A stretch of DNA of 64,000 nt from Bernardetiaceae bacterium (GTDB lineage: Bacteria; Bacteroidota; Bacteroidia; Cytophagales; Thermoflexibacteraceae). The notes beneath the pieces are model-generated. The model had not been told where the DNA came from, made no database searches, and saw only the letters and a program-made list of their open reading frames with translations. A program made the translations under genes and the position numbers. The stretch's first letter is position 1, and every line of letters starts with the position of its first letter. The DNA lies in assembly GCA_025057115.1 (NCBI GenBank), contig JANWWZ010000009.1, forward strand, positions 32,231-96,230, in the 5' to 3' direction. Positions 26,754 to 36,190 of this stretch are shown here, in pieces.

Positions 26754-28517
26754 ATGAAAAAGTTTATCTTAAAAGTGGCAGCCCTTTCTATAGCCTTCGT
26801 CATTGCTATAGTAACTGCCTGTAACAAAAGTTATTTTGAAGTTGATCCTATCGGACAACTGGCTAATAATCAAGTAACTACCCAAAAGGGGGCGGAGCAA
26901 ATTTTAATCGGTGCTTATGCAGCCCTTAACAGTGGCAACTGGAACGGTTCATTTACCAACTGGATTTACGGAAGTGCTTGTGGTGGTGACGCTAACAAAG
27001 GCTCTAATGCTGGCGACCAGTCCCAAATGAACGAAATTATTCGCTTTGAAGGACAGCCTGTCAATTTTGATTTCAATCTTAAATGGGTAGCTATTTACAA
27101 CGGAGTAGCGCGGGCTAATCAGGCTATTATTGTTACTAATAACCTCAAGCCTGACCAAATCCCTGATGCCGATCGCCGTCGCATTATTGCTGAAGCGCGT
27201 TTCCTTCGCGGATTTTATCATTTTGAAGGAAAGAAAGTCTTCAACATGGTGCCTTACATCGATGAAAATGTTAGCTACAGCGCTGGTAATTTCCGCGTTC
27301 CTAATGACCGAGATATTTGGCCCAATATCGAAGCAGACCTAAAATTTGCCTACGATAACTTGCCTGAAGTACAACGACAACCAGGAAGAGCTAATAAATG
27401 GGCTGCCGCTGCTTTTCTGGGCAAAGCACTGCTTTTCCAACGCAAATTCGCCGAAGCAAAACGTTATTTCGACGAATGCATAGAGCGTGGCAGAACGGCT
27501 AAAGGGGAACGCTATGGGCTTATGGAAGAATTTTCACAAAACTTCAATGCCGATTTTGACAATAACAAAGAATCCATTTTTGCCTTTCAAGCCTCTGTAA
27601 ATGATGGAACTGGCGCGGCAAATGCCAATCCAGACCAGGTGCTCAATTTCCCACATAATAATGGCTGGTCAGGTCCTATGCCTGCTGGCTGTTGTGGCTT
27701 TCACCAACCTTCTTTTGACCTGGCCAATTCCTTCCGCACCACTCCACAAGGCTTGCCCTTGCTAGATGGATCTTATAACCTGCCTCAAAATGAGCTCAAG
27801 CACGATATGGGCATCCCTTCAGACCGCCCATTTACTCCCGATGAGGGTCCACTTGACCCAAGAATCGACTGGACTATCGGACGGCGTGGAATTCCCTATC
27901 TAGACTGGGGACCGCATCCAGGCAATGCATGGATTCGCGATGTAAACAATGGAGGACCTTTCTCACCTAAGAAAAATGTCTTCTACCGCGCCCAGCAAGG
28001 ACGCCTTACCGATAACTCTTCCTGGACACCAGGCTACACTGCACTTAACTACCACTTCATGCGCTACGCTGACCTGCTGTTGATGGCTGCCGAGTGCGAA
28101 GTGGAATTAGGCAACTTAGAGAGAGCTCGGCAACTTGTAAACCAAGTACGCCGCCGAGCTGCTAATCCCGCTGGATTTGTGCGCTTTCCAGACGGACGCC
28201 CTGCTGCTAATTATCGCATCAGCGAATACACTACTCCTTGGACCAACCAAGAATTTGCCCGAAACGCTGTGCGCTTTGAGCGCCGTTTAGAATTGGCAAT
28301 GGAGGGACACCGCTTCTTTGACCTTGTGCGCTGGGGCATTGCTGACCAAGTACTCAACGCTTACCTGCAGTACGAAAGTACTAAACTGGCTTTCTTCCGC
28401 GGAGCAAGGTTTACAAAAGGTAAAAATGAGTACTTCCCCATTCCGCAGGTGCAAATTGACATAACAGGCAACGGACCCGATGGACGCCCAATTTTGCGTC
28501 AAAATCCAGGATACTAG
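26754..28517 (+). CDS. SusD/RagB family outer-membrane lipoprotein
   Basis: 587 aa, 48 bp after SusC. The signal peptide with lipobox is MKKFILKVAALSIAF...VTAC, lipidated at Cys23. The helical TPR core includes GAEQILIGAYAALNSGNW, IIAEARFLRGFYHFEGKKVF near 145-164 and WAAAAFLGKALLFQRKFAEA. The C-terminal RagB block has FARNAVRFERRLELAMEGHRFFDLVRWG. SusD caps the SusC barrel and binds the substrate. The transcript ends at the strong terminator 30 bp downstream. Confidence 0.95.
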   Translation: MKKFILKVAALSIAFVIAIVTACNKSYFEVDPIGQLANNQVTTQKGAEQILIGAYAALNSGNWNGSFTNWIYGSACGGDANKGSNAGDQSQMNEIIRFEGQPVNFDFNLKWVAIYNGVARANQAIIVTNNLKPDQIPDADRRRIIAEARFLRGFYHFEGKKVFNMVPYIDENVSYSAGNFRVPNDRDIWPNIEADLKFAYDNLPEVQRQPGRANKWAAAAFLGKALLFQRKFAEAKRYFDECIERGRTAKGERYGLMEEFSQNFNADFDNNKESIFAFQASVNDGTGAANANPDQVLNFPHNNGWSGPMPAGCCGFHQPSFDLANSFRTTPQGLPLLDGSYNLPQNELKHDMGIPSDRPFTPDEGPLDPRIDWTIGRRGIPYLDWGPHPGNAWIRDVNNGGPFSPKKNVFYRAQQGRLTDNSSWTPGYTALNYHFMRYADLLLMAAECEVELGNLERARQLVNQVRRRAANPAGFVRFPDGRPAANYRISEYTTPWTNQEFARNAVRFERRLELAMEGHRFFDLVRWGIADQVLNAYLQYESTKLAFFRGARFTKGKNEYFPIPQVQIDITGNGPDGRPILRQNPGY

Positions 28518-28546
28518 GCAGTCTAAACGGATATCATCCACAATTT

Positions 28547-28588
28547 AAGCAGGAATGCTTGACAAAAGCGTTCCTGCTTTTTGTTTTT
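28547..28588 (+). terminator. Rho-independent terminator of the susCD operon
   Basis: The arms AAGCAGGAATGCTT (28547-28560) and AAGCGTTCCTGCTT (28566-28579) pair over 14 bp with one G-U pair. A 5-nt loop separates them, and the tail TTTTTGTTTTT follows. Confidence 0.9.
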
Positions 28589-28668
28589 ACCGAACTGAGG
28601 TTACATGCTAATTTTTTCAACTGGATTGCTCCAATCTCTCCCTGCAAGAGCTAAGAAACTTTCAAATT

Positions 28669-29937
28669 TTACCGCACCCCTTGGGCTGTAAAGGCTACCA
28701 ACAAGCGAAACAATCCTTCAAACCCAGTCAGGGGAAGTTTATCCGCTTTATCTTCGATGTGGTGATAATAAGGATAAGAACTGTCCATCAAATAGACAAA
28801 AAACGACGGTACTCCTCTGGTACTGAATGGATAGTGGTCGGAATTTGCAGCAGGAGAACGCGGCACTAGTTTAGGCAGTGCTTGAAGACTGTCATTGAAG
28901 CGCTGCAACCGTTGAAATTCTTTTGGATGCAAGGTGCCATTGACGATAGTAGCGCCCTCTTTGCCTGTACCTACTAGGTCTAAATTCCAAACAAACCGAA
29001 TGGAAGCAAGGGGAAATAAGGGGTGTTGAACGTAGTAAGTAGACCCGAGCAAGCCTAATTCTTCCGCACTGAAAGCCATAAAACACACCGACAAAGCGGG
29101 AGGGTGCTCAGAAAAATAATGCGCCAATTCAATTAACATAGCAACACCAGCTGCGTTGTCGTTAGCTCCTGGAATATAGATTCCCTTGCCTATAGTTCCC
29201 AAATGGTCGTAATGGGCTGCAAAAACAATAAATTTTTCTGGGGCAATGGTTCCCTTAATATATCCAATCACATTTTGCGTAATGTAGTTTTTTTTCAATT
29301 GGTTTTTGACGCAAAAGCGGATGCGTTGGGCACTGGAATCGATGACCTCTTTAGTTACCCACAAAAAGGGAGGTGATAAGGCTTGTTCACCTATTTGAGC
29401 GGTGAGCGGGTCAGTGATGCCTATCCAAAGTGCTGCTTGATTGAGTTGATGGACCAGCTCTGGACATGTTTCCAATAGTTGATAGTAATCAGGCAAGTTG
29501 AACAAAATAGCTTTCTTCTTGTAATTGATTTGCTTAAGGCGGTCAATCAAAGAATCCGTGCACCGGGCAAGGTCAGATAGAAAAATTGTTTTGAGGTATC
29601 CCTTTCCTCTTGCCGAAACTGGGCTGGGAATAAAATCTCTGCCCGGTTGTAATTTCTTGCCATCTACCACTAACTTCATTTTGCTTGGAAAAGTATTGAC
29701 ATCGATGGGAAAAGGTTGAAAATAACTTTTCCCCACAGGTTTTACTCCTATGGCACGAAAGGTCTCGGCTATCCACTGGGCTGCTTTTTTATCGCCTTTG
29801 CCAGAGTAGCCACGCCCTGCCATCGAAGGAGAGCAGAGCGTAGCAATGTTATGGCGCACGCGTTCCATGTTCTGCCCTGCAGTAGGGCTTGCGCAGACTA
29901 CCAGCAGGCTAATTATCACTCTCTTAAGGTGCATCAT
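28669..29937 (-). CDS. M28 family zinc aminopeptidase, exported
   Basis: 422 aa with signal peptide MMHLKRVIISLLVVCASPTAG. The five co-catalytic zinc ligands are visible: His in AAHYDHLG, Asp in PGANDNAAG, Glu in SAEELGLLGS (catalytic Glu adjacent), Asp in NLDLVG and His in PYYHHIEDKADK. An inserted PA-like region (about 90-230) has an IGITDPLTAQIG stretch. It should remove N-terminal residues from peptides outside the cytoplasm. It converges on susCD and is divergent from rnhB, with 68 bp between starts. Confidence 0.93.
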   Translation of the reverse strand: MMHLKRVIISLLVVCASPTAGQNMERVRHNIATLCSPSMAGRGYSGKGDKKAAQWIAETFRAIGVKPVGKSYFQPFPIDVNTFPSKMKLVVDGKKLQPGRDFIPSPVSARGKGYLKTIFLSDLARCTDSLIDRLKQINYKKKAILFNLPDYYQLLETCPELVHQLNQAALWIGITDPLTAQIGEQALSPPFLWVTKEVIDSSAQRIRFCVKNQLKKNYITQNVIGYIKGTIAPEKFIVFAAHYDHLGTIGKGIYIPGANDNAAGVAMLIELAHYFSEHPPALSVCFMAFSAEELGLLGSTYYVQHPLFPLASIRFVWNLDLVGTGKEGATIVNGTLHPKEFQRLQRFNDSLQALPKLVPRSPAANSDHYPFSTRGVPSFFVYLMDSSYPYYHHIEDKADKLPLTGFEGLFRLLVAFTAQGVR

Positions 29938-30005
29938 CTTTTAGAAGTCCTTTGATGACTTCAATGTCGTGAATTTATAATTTAGCAGAGGTAATTTATC
30001 GGGAA

Positions 30006-30587
30006 ATGCTTATTTCCTCTTACAGCGGTTTTTTGATAGAAGCAGGAGTAGACGAAGCGGGAAGAGGTTGCCTTGCAGGTCCAGTGGTGGCGGCGGCAGT
30101 AATTTTACCTCATAACTATACTCACCCTTTGCTTAAAGACTCCAAGCAACTCACCTACCGCCAACGCGAAAAATTGCAAATGGAAATTGAGCGCGATGCT
30201 TTCTCCATTGGCATCGGAATGGCTTCTGTTGAAGAAATTGACCAAATGAATGTATTGCAAGCCTCCTTGCTCGCCATGCGCCGAGCAGTAGAAAACTTGC
30301 TCTATCCACCCGATCTCCTGCTAGTGGATGGCAAATTTTTTTACAACGATTCCTCTATTCCTTACCATTGCATTGTTAAAGGCGATGGGTTGTATTCCTC
30401 TATCGCCGCTGCCTCAGTAATCGCTAAAACGCATCGGGATAGTTTGATGCAAGAGTATGCCCTCACCTACCCTCACTATGGATGGGAGCACAACGCAGGG
30501 TATCCCACCAAAGAGCACTATCGCGCTATTGCCCAATATGGAATAACGCCTTTGCACCGACGCAGTTTCCGACTCTACGACAATTAA
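30006..30587 (+). CDS. rnhB: Ribonuclease HII
   Basis: 193 aa, standard length. It cleaves the RNA strand of RNA-DNA hybrids and single misincorporated ribonucleotides. The active-site set is Asp16-Glu17 in GVDEAGRGCLAGPVV, Asp108 in LLLVDGK and Asp127 in KGDGLY, followed by the IAAASVIAKTHRD motif at about 133-145. ATG 30006 is chosen although MLISSYSGFLIEAG is slightly long. Its stop overlaps the stop of the DUF2911 gene by 4 bp on the other strand. Confidence 0.96.
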   Translation: MLISSYSGFLIEAGVDEAGRGCLAGPVVAAAVILPHNYTHPLLKDSKQLTYRQREKLQMEIERDAFSIGIGMASVEEIDQMNVLQASLLAMRRAVENLLYPPDLLLVDGKFFYNDSSIPYHCIVKGDGLYSSIAAASVIAKTHRDSLMQEYALTYPHYGWEHNAGYPTKEHYRAIAQYGITPLHRRSFRLYDN

Positions 30588-31117
30588 TTAGCTGCCTTTT
30601 TCATGGGAACGGCAACGCGCGTGTTTTCCCATTCCAGCACCAAAAAATACTCTCCTTTGTTGGGCTTGAGCGAAATGGTGAACATTTCAACAGTATCAGC
30701 TTGATACTGAGGAGCTATTTTTACTTTGAGCACATCTTCTTCAGGGTCGTATTGGGTGCCCCATTGTCCTGTTTCTCGGTTGAAGATAACGGTCCATTCT
30801 TTAGGATCTGGGATGGTCCAAAGGGAATAACTTCCTTTTTCAAGCAAGGAGCCTGCTATGTAAGTATCCTGCTCCAAACGAATAACAGTTGCTTCGTTTG
30901 CTCCTGTCCGCCATACTTTGCCGTAGGGAACAAGCCCTCCAAAAATGACGCGTCCCTTTCTGGAAGGACGGCAATAGAACACGTGGGCTTTAAAGTCTTT
31001 TTCCGAAATGCTGGCTTCTGCTTCTGGGCTAAAAGATTTGGTCCAGGTGCGAAAGGCGAAAAAGGAAATCACAAGCAGTACCCCTCCTCCTAACGCCATT
31101 TTGAGCCACTTTTTCAT
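30584..31117 (-). CDS. DUF2911 domain protein with N-terminal membrane anchor
   Basis: 177 aa from ATG 31117 (MKKWLKMALGGGVLLVISFFAF). The first 22 residues look like an uncleaved signal anchor. The DUF2911 core GGLVPYGKVWRTGANEATVIR (about 75-95) and LWTIPDPKEWTVIFN match the paralogue at 16401-16910. The family function is unknown. It is the last gene of the run hisIE, unknown, lolD, DUF2911, 37 bp after lolD. Confidence 0.85.
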   Translation of the reverse strand: MKKWLKMALGGGVLLVISFFAFRTWTKSFSPEAEASISEKDFKAHVFYCRPSRKGRVIFGGLVPYGKVWRTGANEATVIRLEQDTYIAGSLLEKGSYSLWTIPDPKEWTVIFNRETGQWGTQYDPEEDVLKVKIAPQYQADTVEMFTISLKPNKGEYFLVLEWENTRVAVPMKKAAN

Positions 31118-31154
31118 TCTTATGAGCAAATTTTAACAATCTTTTTCACCACAA

Positions 31155-31826
31155 CTAAAGGCTTTTTATCACATCTTCGGCAATTCGTCCGTCTATAATG
31201 GTGATTTTGCGATCGGTAGTATTGGCAAGGACTTCGTTGTGGGTAACGATGACAAAAGTTTGCCCTAGCTTGTCTCGCAGTTGAAAAAATAAGCGATGAA
31301 GCTCTTCAGCGTTGCGCGTGTCTAAATTTCCGCTGGGCTCATCAGCAAAAACAATAGCAGGATTGTTGATAAGGGCTCTGGCTACAGCCACGCGTTGCTG
31401 TTCTCCGCCAGAGAGTTCTGCAGGTTTGTGAGAAAGTCGATGAGCTATGCCCAGCATTTCTGCTAACCACTCTGCCCGTTGATGTACTTCCTGAGTAGGT
31501 CTGCCTGCAATATAGCCGGGCATAGCAATATTTTCCAATGCTGTAAACTCGGGTAGCAAATTGTGAAACTGAAACACAAACCCGATGGAAAGATTTCTAA
31601 ACTGGGCTAATTGTTTTTCATTGAGGGTTTGTAAATCAACCCCTTCAAAGCTCACCGTACCCTTATCAGGCTTATCTAAAGTGCCTAAAATGTGTAGCAA
31701 CGTACTTTTACCTGCTCCTGAAGGACCGACGATAGTAGTAATAGCTCCTTTTTCAATATCTAGGTCGATGCCTTTGAGTACGTGCAATTGTCCATAGTAT
31801 TTATGCAAGTTGCGCGCTTGAAGCAT
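31155..31826 (-). CDS. lolD: ABC transporter ATP-binding protein, LolD/MacB type
   Basis: 223 aa. Walker [10 protein letters not shown] at 34-42, Q-loop in [12 protein letters not shown] near 83-94, signature LSGGEQQ at 138-144, Walker B AIVFADEP to Glu163 and the switch His in IVTHNE. The [14 protein letters not shown] stretch is typical of LolD, which powers lipoprotein release to the outer membrane with LolC/E. No permease gene is adjacent, which is common in Bacteroidota, so a different DUF-type permease partner cannot be excluded. It starts 2 bp after the upstream gene. Confidence 0.88.
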   Translation of the reverse strand: MLQARNLHKYYGQLHVLKGIDLDIEKGAITTIVGPSGAGKSTLLHILGTLDKPDKGTVSFEGVDLQTLNEKQLAQFRNLSIGFVFQFHNLLPEFTALENIAMPGYIAGRPTQEVHQRAEWLAEMLGIAHRLSHKPAELSGGEQQRVAVARALINNPAIVFADEPSGNLDTRNAEELHRLFFQLRDKLGQTFVIVTHNEVLANTTDRKITIIDGRIAEDVIKSL

Positions 31827-31828
31827 AC

Positions 31829-32548
31829 TTAAGCACTCATGCGACTAATGTGTTTCACCAATGCACGTCTGGCAATTGGCAGCAATGACTCTTCCAAAGG
31901 ACAAGATATCTTAGCAATAACGGCAAAGGTAGCTGGATTAGGCAAGTGGGCAAATCTTCGCGCAAGGTTGAGTTTTAAATGTTCATAAGTTTGGGTAAGA
32001 GTAAGGGCAGCTGTTTCAAGATACTGGGTGTGGATGCCCCGAAAACGTTCGTGGTGGTCTTCGAATACCGTGATGTGATAAGTGTAAATGCGCGTATTAT
32101 TTTCAGTGGCTTTGGTGAGGAACATATAACCCCTATCTGTATTGAGGGGTGTAATCCCCACTGGACTAATTTCTAAGTGCCCTTCAATGTAGTCGTAAAT
32201 TTCGCGGGCTTCTTCTAAAGCCTCTCCTATCAAAGGAATAGAAAAATGCACTAATTCTTCGATAACGCGCATGGTTTCATCATCTTCTACAATGCGCTTA
32301 TACACTAATTTAAGTCGCTCAAAATCTGCATGGCTAATCCGCTGTGGAAAGTTTTCGTACAAAAGTGTTTTATTGTCTCGCAAATAGCAAAGGTTGCGAT
32401 AGTGAAAAATTAAATCGGCGAAAGCTGGGTATAACCGCTGAGCTTTTAATTCCTCGCGCACACTTTGAAGGTAAGCCAACAGCACATATTTTTTGTACTC
32501 AAAGTCGATTAGGTGCTCAGTCAGCCAGTTAGGACTTAAAGTTTTCAT
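31829..32548 (-). CDS. Conserved hypothetical protein next to lolD
   Basis: 239 aa from ATG 32548 ([21 protein letters not shown]); another ATG three codons upstream is possible. Helix-rich first half, including [20 protein letters not shown] and [20 protein letters not shown]; the second half has beta strands ([18 protein letters not shown]) and ends in basic [11 protein letters not shown]. No signal peptide or TM segment, so cytoplasmic. I do not recognise a family with a known job. The 2-bp spacing to lolD implies a shared transcript. Confidence 0.7.
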   Translation of the reverse strand: MKTLSPNWLTEHLIDFEYKKYVLLAYLQSVREELKAQRLYPAFADLIFHYRNLCYLRDNKTLLYENFPQRISHADFERLKLVYKRIVEDDETMRVIEELVHFSIPLIGEALEEAREIYDYIEGHLEISPVGITPLNTDRGYMFLTKATENNTRIYTYHITVFEDHHERFRGIHTQYLETAALTLTQTYEHLKLNLARRFAHLPNPATFAVIAKISCPLEESLLPIARRALVKHISRMSA

Positions 32549-32613
32549 AGCAGACACATCAAATTACGCCCTCCCAATATAGGAAACACAAATAAGATTC
32601 CAAATTGTGCCTT

Positions 32614-33213
32614 TTATTTATGTCGCTGTTGGAGTACTTGAATGACCTCTTCCAAGGAGACCGACTTGGCTTCCAGCAATACTAAAAAGTGAAAGAGCAA
32701 ATCTGCAGCTTCATTCAAGAACAAGTGACGGTTGTTGTCTTTGGCTTCAATGATCAATTCTATTGCTTCTTCGCCAACTTTTTGGGCTATTTTGTTAATA
32801 CCTTCGGCAAAAAGGCGAGCTGTGTATGAAGTTTCAGGTGAAGAAAATTTGCGGCTGGCAATTAAATTAGTTAAGTAGTTTAAAAAGTTAAGATTGAAGC
32901 TATTTTTTTCTGCAAAGCAAGTATCTGCTCCTGTGTGGCAAATAGGTCCAGTGGGAAGGGCTTTTACAAGCAATGTGTCTGCATCGCAATCGAGTAAAAC
33001 TTCTACTACGTGCAAAAAATTACCCGACGTTTCTCCTTTGGTCCAAAGTCGATTCTTGGAGCGGCTAAAAAAGGTTACTACTTTTTCAGCCATTGTCTTT
33101 TGGTAGGCTTCTTGGTTCATATATCCCAGCATCAGCACTTTGCTCGTAATAGCGTCTTGAACGATGGTTGGAAGCAGCCCACCCCCTTTGGTAAAGTCTG
33201 GAGTCGATGACAT
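32614..33213 (-). CDS. hisIE: Bifunctional phosphoribosyl-AMP cyclohydrolase / phosphoribosyl-ATP pyrophosphatase
   Basis: 199 aa from ATG 33213; the frame also opens with TTG at 33234, but that lies on the promoter box. The HisI part (about 10-100) has LMLGYMNQEAYQKT, SRSKNRLWTKGETSGN and the metal-binding LLDCDADTLL with ICHTGADTCF. The HisE part (about 120-199) has KIAQKVGEEAIELIIEAKD and LLFHFLVLLE. It catalyses steps 2 and 3 of histidine synthesis. No other his gene is nearby. Confidence 0.95.
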   Translation of the reverse strand: MSSTPDFTKGGGLLPTIVQDAITSKVLMLGYMNQEAYQKTMAEKVVTFFSRSKNRLWTKGETSGNFLHVVEVLLDCDADTLLVKALPTGPICHTGADTCFAEKNSFNLNFLNYLTNLIASRKFSSPETSYTARLFAEGINKIAQKVGEEAIELIIEAKDNNRHLFLNEAADLLFHFLVLLEAKSVSLEEVIQVLQQRHK

Positions 33214-33664
33214 AAATAGTTGATTTAGACTCAAAAATAGAAGGCTTTTCGCTAAGTAGTTGTTTAGTTTTGTTATTAGGTGTAAGTTAAGCCAAACGGA
33301 GCTTGGGTCTACTTTATCAGCCTGCCACCGTCCTTTTTAAGGATTCAGCTTTCGCGCTATTTCTCCTTCCCCTCCACACACCTTAATCGAACTGAGAAAT
33401 GCTCTTGCCTACGCTTTGGCAAGATTTTGTACTTTTCAAGTGCCTCCCACCTTAGCCTTTTACATTGGCTCCTGTGACCGTGCCTGCATGTAGTAACCCA
33501 AGCACATCCACCACCATACGTTACTTTAGGCTGAGCTATTAACATTAGCCGATTCTCATCGCTGCCCTTTGAAACTTACACATGCTCTTAGCTAATGCTA
33601 CCTGTTTTGTTTTTTGGCAAAGGAATCAGACTTTTAAGGATAATTTGCAACTGCGCTCAAAAGT
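33214..33664. other. Long intergenic region (451 bp) with no supported gene
   Basis: It holds the hisIE promoter at its left end. A 7-bp perfect hairpin TCTTGCC/GGCAAGA (33403-33424) is followed by TTTTG on the plus strand, a terminator-like layout with no plus-strand gene before it. A 62-codon minus-strand frame at 33357-33545 has no recognisable motif. The stretch may be a small RNA or the remains of a gene. Confidence 0.4.
33232..33239 (-). promoter_or_regulatory. -7 promoter box of hisIE
   Basis: On the minus strand TATTTTTG matches TAnnTTTG exactly, 18 bp before ATG 33213. It supports the downstream start codon. Confidence 0.45.
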
Positions 33665-35758
33665 ATGAATCAACTCACCACTACATATTCTCCCTGGCTG
33701 ATTATTCCTTGTTTGTTGCTAGGTTTGTTGTATGCGGCTTTATTGTACTCAAAAGAGGCTCCATGGAGTACTACCCTTAACCGCTTTCTAGCATTCTTGC
33801 GCTTTGTACTGGTGAGCGCATTAGCATTTTTGCTGCTTGAGCCCATGATAAAACAAGTGATTAATGACTACGAAAAACCCATAGCAGTGCTGGCAGTGGA
33901 TAATTCTCAATCTTTAGCCTTAGTAAATTCCCCTGAAAAGCTCAAAAAGGCGCTGCAGTTCATGCAACAAGCAGCTAACAAGCTCGAGCAACAAGGTTTT
34001 GAAGTACAATTCCGCACTTTGTCCAACAAAGCCGCTCCCGTCAAAAACTTGGATTCGGTACAGTTTAATGTGTCTTCTACTAATTTGCAGTCCTTGTTCA
34101 ATGCTATTCAAAATAGCTTTGAGAATCGCAATTTAGGCTTGGTAATACTGCTTAGCGATGGAATTTACAATCAAGGCAGCTCCCCACTTTACTTGAATTA
34201 CAAATCTCCTGTTTACACTCTAGGCATCGGCGATACGTTGCCCCAAAATGACATAAGCATACGGGCTGTATATCATAACAAAATCGCATCCTTAGGCAAT
34301 CAATTTCCCATTGTGGCTGATATCGCCCATAGTGGATTTGAAGGCAAAGAAGTAATAGTAAGCGTATCGCAAGGAAACAAAACTTTAGGTTCCAAACGCG
34401 TTGTTCTTGCTAAAGAAGGAAGCTTGCAGCAAGTTGAGTTTTTAATCACTGCTGCGCAAAAGGGCGTCCAGCGATATGAATTGCAAGTTATACCTTTGGA
34501 AGGTGAATTTACTCGTCAGAATAACTTTCGGCAGGTGTATGTAGATGTGATAGACAACCAAGATAAGATTTTAATACTGGCTTCCTCTCCCCACCCTGAT
34601 ATTAAAGCCATTCGTTCAGCGCTGGAGAAAAGCCCTAACTACCAAATTCACTTGTTTATACCTAACGTGATGCCTAACGAATCCCTAAAGCGCAATGAGA
34701 AATACGATCTGGTTATTTTTCACCAGTTACCTAATGCCAACGCAGCTACTACGAACCTTGTCAAGGAGTTACTAGCAAAGCAAATTCCTGCTTGGTTTAT
34801 CGTAGGTATTCAAACTTATTTGCCTTCGTTGAATGCCCTTAATCTGGGAGTCAATATTGCTGCCTCGGGGTACCAGACCGATAAAGTAACTCCAGTTGTA
34901 AATGCTCAATTTGACAAATTTCTCATCAGTGATGAAAATAAATCTGCCATTGCTAAATATCCACCAGTGGTAGTACCTTTTGGAACTTTTAAACTCTCTC
35001 CAACAGCGGTTCCCATGCTCATGCAACGCGTCGGAACCCTGCTGACGGATAAACCTTTATTAGTCTTTGCTGACCAAGAAGAACAAAAAATAGCCTTCCT
35101 GCTAGGAGAAGGAATATGGCAATGGCGGTTGCAAGAATTTGCTCGCGGTGGCGAACAAGCCACTTTTGACGAAATGATTAGCAAAATAGTTCAATACCTG
35201 ACTGCACGCCGAGATAAGCGCAAATTTCGGGTTAATGTAGGCTCTAATGAGTACTTTACAGGAGAAACAGTAGAGTTTGAAACCGAAGTATATAATGAGA
35301 TTTACGAAAAAATTTACGGACAAACTATTCAACTGGAGATTACTTCAGAAAAGGGCAGTAAGCGCACCTATACCTACGTAAACAGTGCGGAAGATTTCCG
35401 CTACAGGATTTCTGGACTCGAACAAGGCATTTATTCTTTCAAGGCTTCTACTATGCTTCAAGGCAAAACAGAAACAGCCGAAGGTCAGTTTGCTATTAAA
35501 GAACTCCAAACAGAAGCCCTTAGCACCCGCGCTGACTTTAATTTATTGCGCCAACTTGCTCGCCAAAGCGGAGGTTTATTTTACCCATTCGAGTCAGCGG
35601 AGCAACTGTTGGAAAAACTTTCTACTTTAGAGGCTACTGCCCTCATTCATACCAGCGAAGAAACTCGTCAAGTGATTTTTTTAAAATGGTTATGTTTCTT
35701 GCTCTTACTGCTAGCAGCTACGGAATGGTTCATGCGGAAATACAAAGGAGCTTACTAA
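33665..35758 (+). CDS. Membrane-anchored VWA domain protein
   Basis: 697 aa. Two N-terminal TM helices (about 10-29 and 41-62) precede a VWA-like domain with MIDAS VDNSQS near 79-84 and LVILLSDGIYNQGS near 159-172. A long periplasmic beta-rich part follows (about 200-660), including Ig-like ITSEKGSKRTYTYV and a glutamine-amidotransferase-like KEQKIAFLLGEGIW region, then a C-terminal TM (FLKWLCFLLLLLAATEW) and basic end. This layout is conserved in Bacteroidota, where it is usually called VWA domain or BatA-like; the function is unknown. It stands alone and converges on a small membrane protein gene 8 bp away. Confidence 0.75.
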   Translation: MNQLTTTYSPWLIIPCLLLGLLYAALLYSKEAPWSTTLNRFLAFLRFVLVSALAFLLLEPMIKQVINDYEKPIAVLAVDNSQSLALVNSPEKLKKALQFMQQAANKLEQQGFEVQFRTLSNKAAPVKNLDSVQFNVSSTNLQSLFNAIQNSFENRNLGLVILLSDGIYNQGSSPLYLNYKSPVYTLGIGDTLPQNDISIRAVYHNKIASLGNQFPIVADIAHSGFEGKEVIVSVSQGNKTLGSKRVVLAKEGSLQQVEFLITAAQKGVQRYELQVIPLEGEFTRQNNFRQVYVDVIDNQDKILILASSPHPDIKAIRSALEKSPNYQIHLFIPNVMPNESLKRNEKYDLVIFHQLPNANAATTNLVKELLAKQIPAWFIVGIQTYLPSLNALNLGVNIAASGYQTDKVTPVVNAQFDKFLISDENKSAIAKYPPVVVPFGTFKLSPTAVPMLMQRVGTLLTDKPLLVFADQEEQKIAFLLGEGIWQWRLQEFARGGEQATFDEMISKIVQYLTARRDKRKFRVNVGSNEYFTGETVEFETEVYNEIYEKIYGQTIQLEITSEKGSKRTYTYVNSAEDFRYRISGLEQGIYSFKASTMLQGKTETAEGQFAIKELQTEALSTRADFNLLRQLARQSGGLFYPFESAEQLLEKLSTLEATALIHTSEETRQVIFLKWLCFLLLLLAATEWFMRKYKGAY

Positions 35759-35766
35759 AAAGTGTA

Positions 35767-36171
35767 CTACATGTAGGCTTTAAACAATCTATATAGGTAG
35801 AGAGCTGAATGAATAGCAAGTAGGAATAACAAAATAGCTTGCTTTCGGTTGGCAAAAGTTAGTTTTTTAATAGCGTCCATTAGGTGAGGAATGTCGTGAC
35901 CTTCAGTAGTGGCAAGCAATTGAAAAGAAGAGACTACTCGCCAAAGCGAAAGACCGATGAAAGCGTATAAAAGAGCCGCTATGCTTTCGTAGGCGAATTC
36001 TCCCCATTCAATTTCAATGTTTAGTTGCTTTACTGAGTAGGCTTTCAAAATAGCTACTAGTTCTTCTACTATTGCCATGACGATAAACGCAATGGCAGTT
36101 AGGCGCATAGTTTTTGCCAAACGCGCCATGTGGCGTTCTTGCTCAGGGGTGAATTCATAGTTACCTGTCAT
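35767..36171 (-). CDS. Small multi-pass membrane protein, unknown
   Basis: 134 aa. Hydrophobic segments at about 22-44 (MRLTAIAFIVMAIVEELVAIL), 60-80 (YESIAALLYAFIGLSLWRVV) and 112-130 (AILLFLLAIHSALYLYRLF). The amphipathic start EFTPEQERHMARLAKTM is probably cytoplasmic. No family recognised; it resembles small unannotated membrane proteins of Cytophagales. It is divergent from fabD, with 94 bp between starts that hold an inverted repeat. Confidence 0.65.
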   Translation of the reverse strand: MTGNYEFTPEQERHMARLAKTMRLTAIAFIVMAIVEELVAILKAYSVKQLNIEIEWGEFAYESIAALLYAFIGLSLWRVVSSFQLLATTEGHDIPHLMDAIKKLTFANRKQAILLFLLAIHSALYLYRLFKAYM

Positions 36172-36190
36172 AGGTCATTTACAATTTTGA

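Noticed and set aside
33357..33545. Minus-strand 62-codon frame in the long gap
   Set aside because: No motif, no good promoter, and composition like non-coding sequence.
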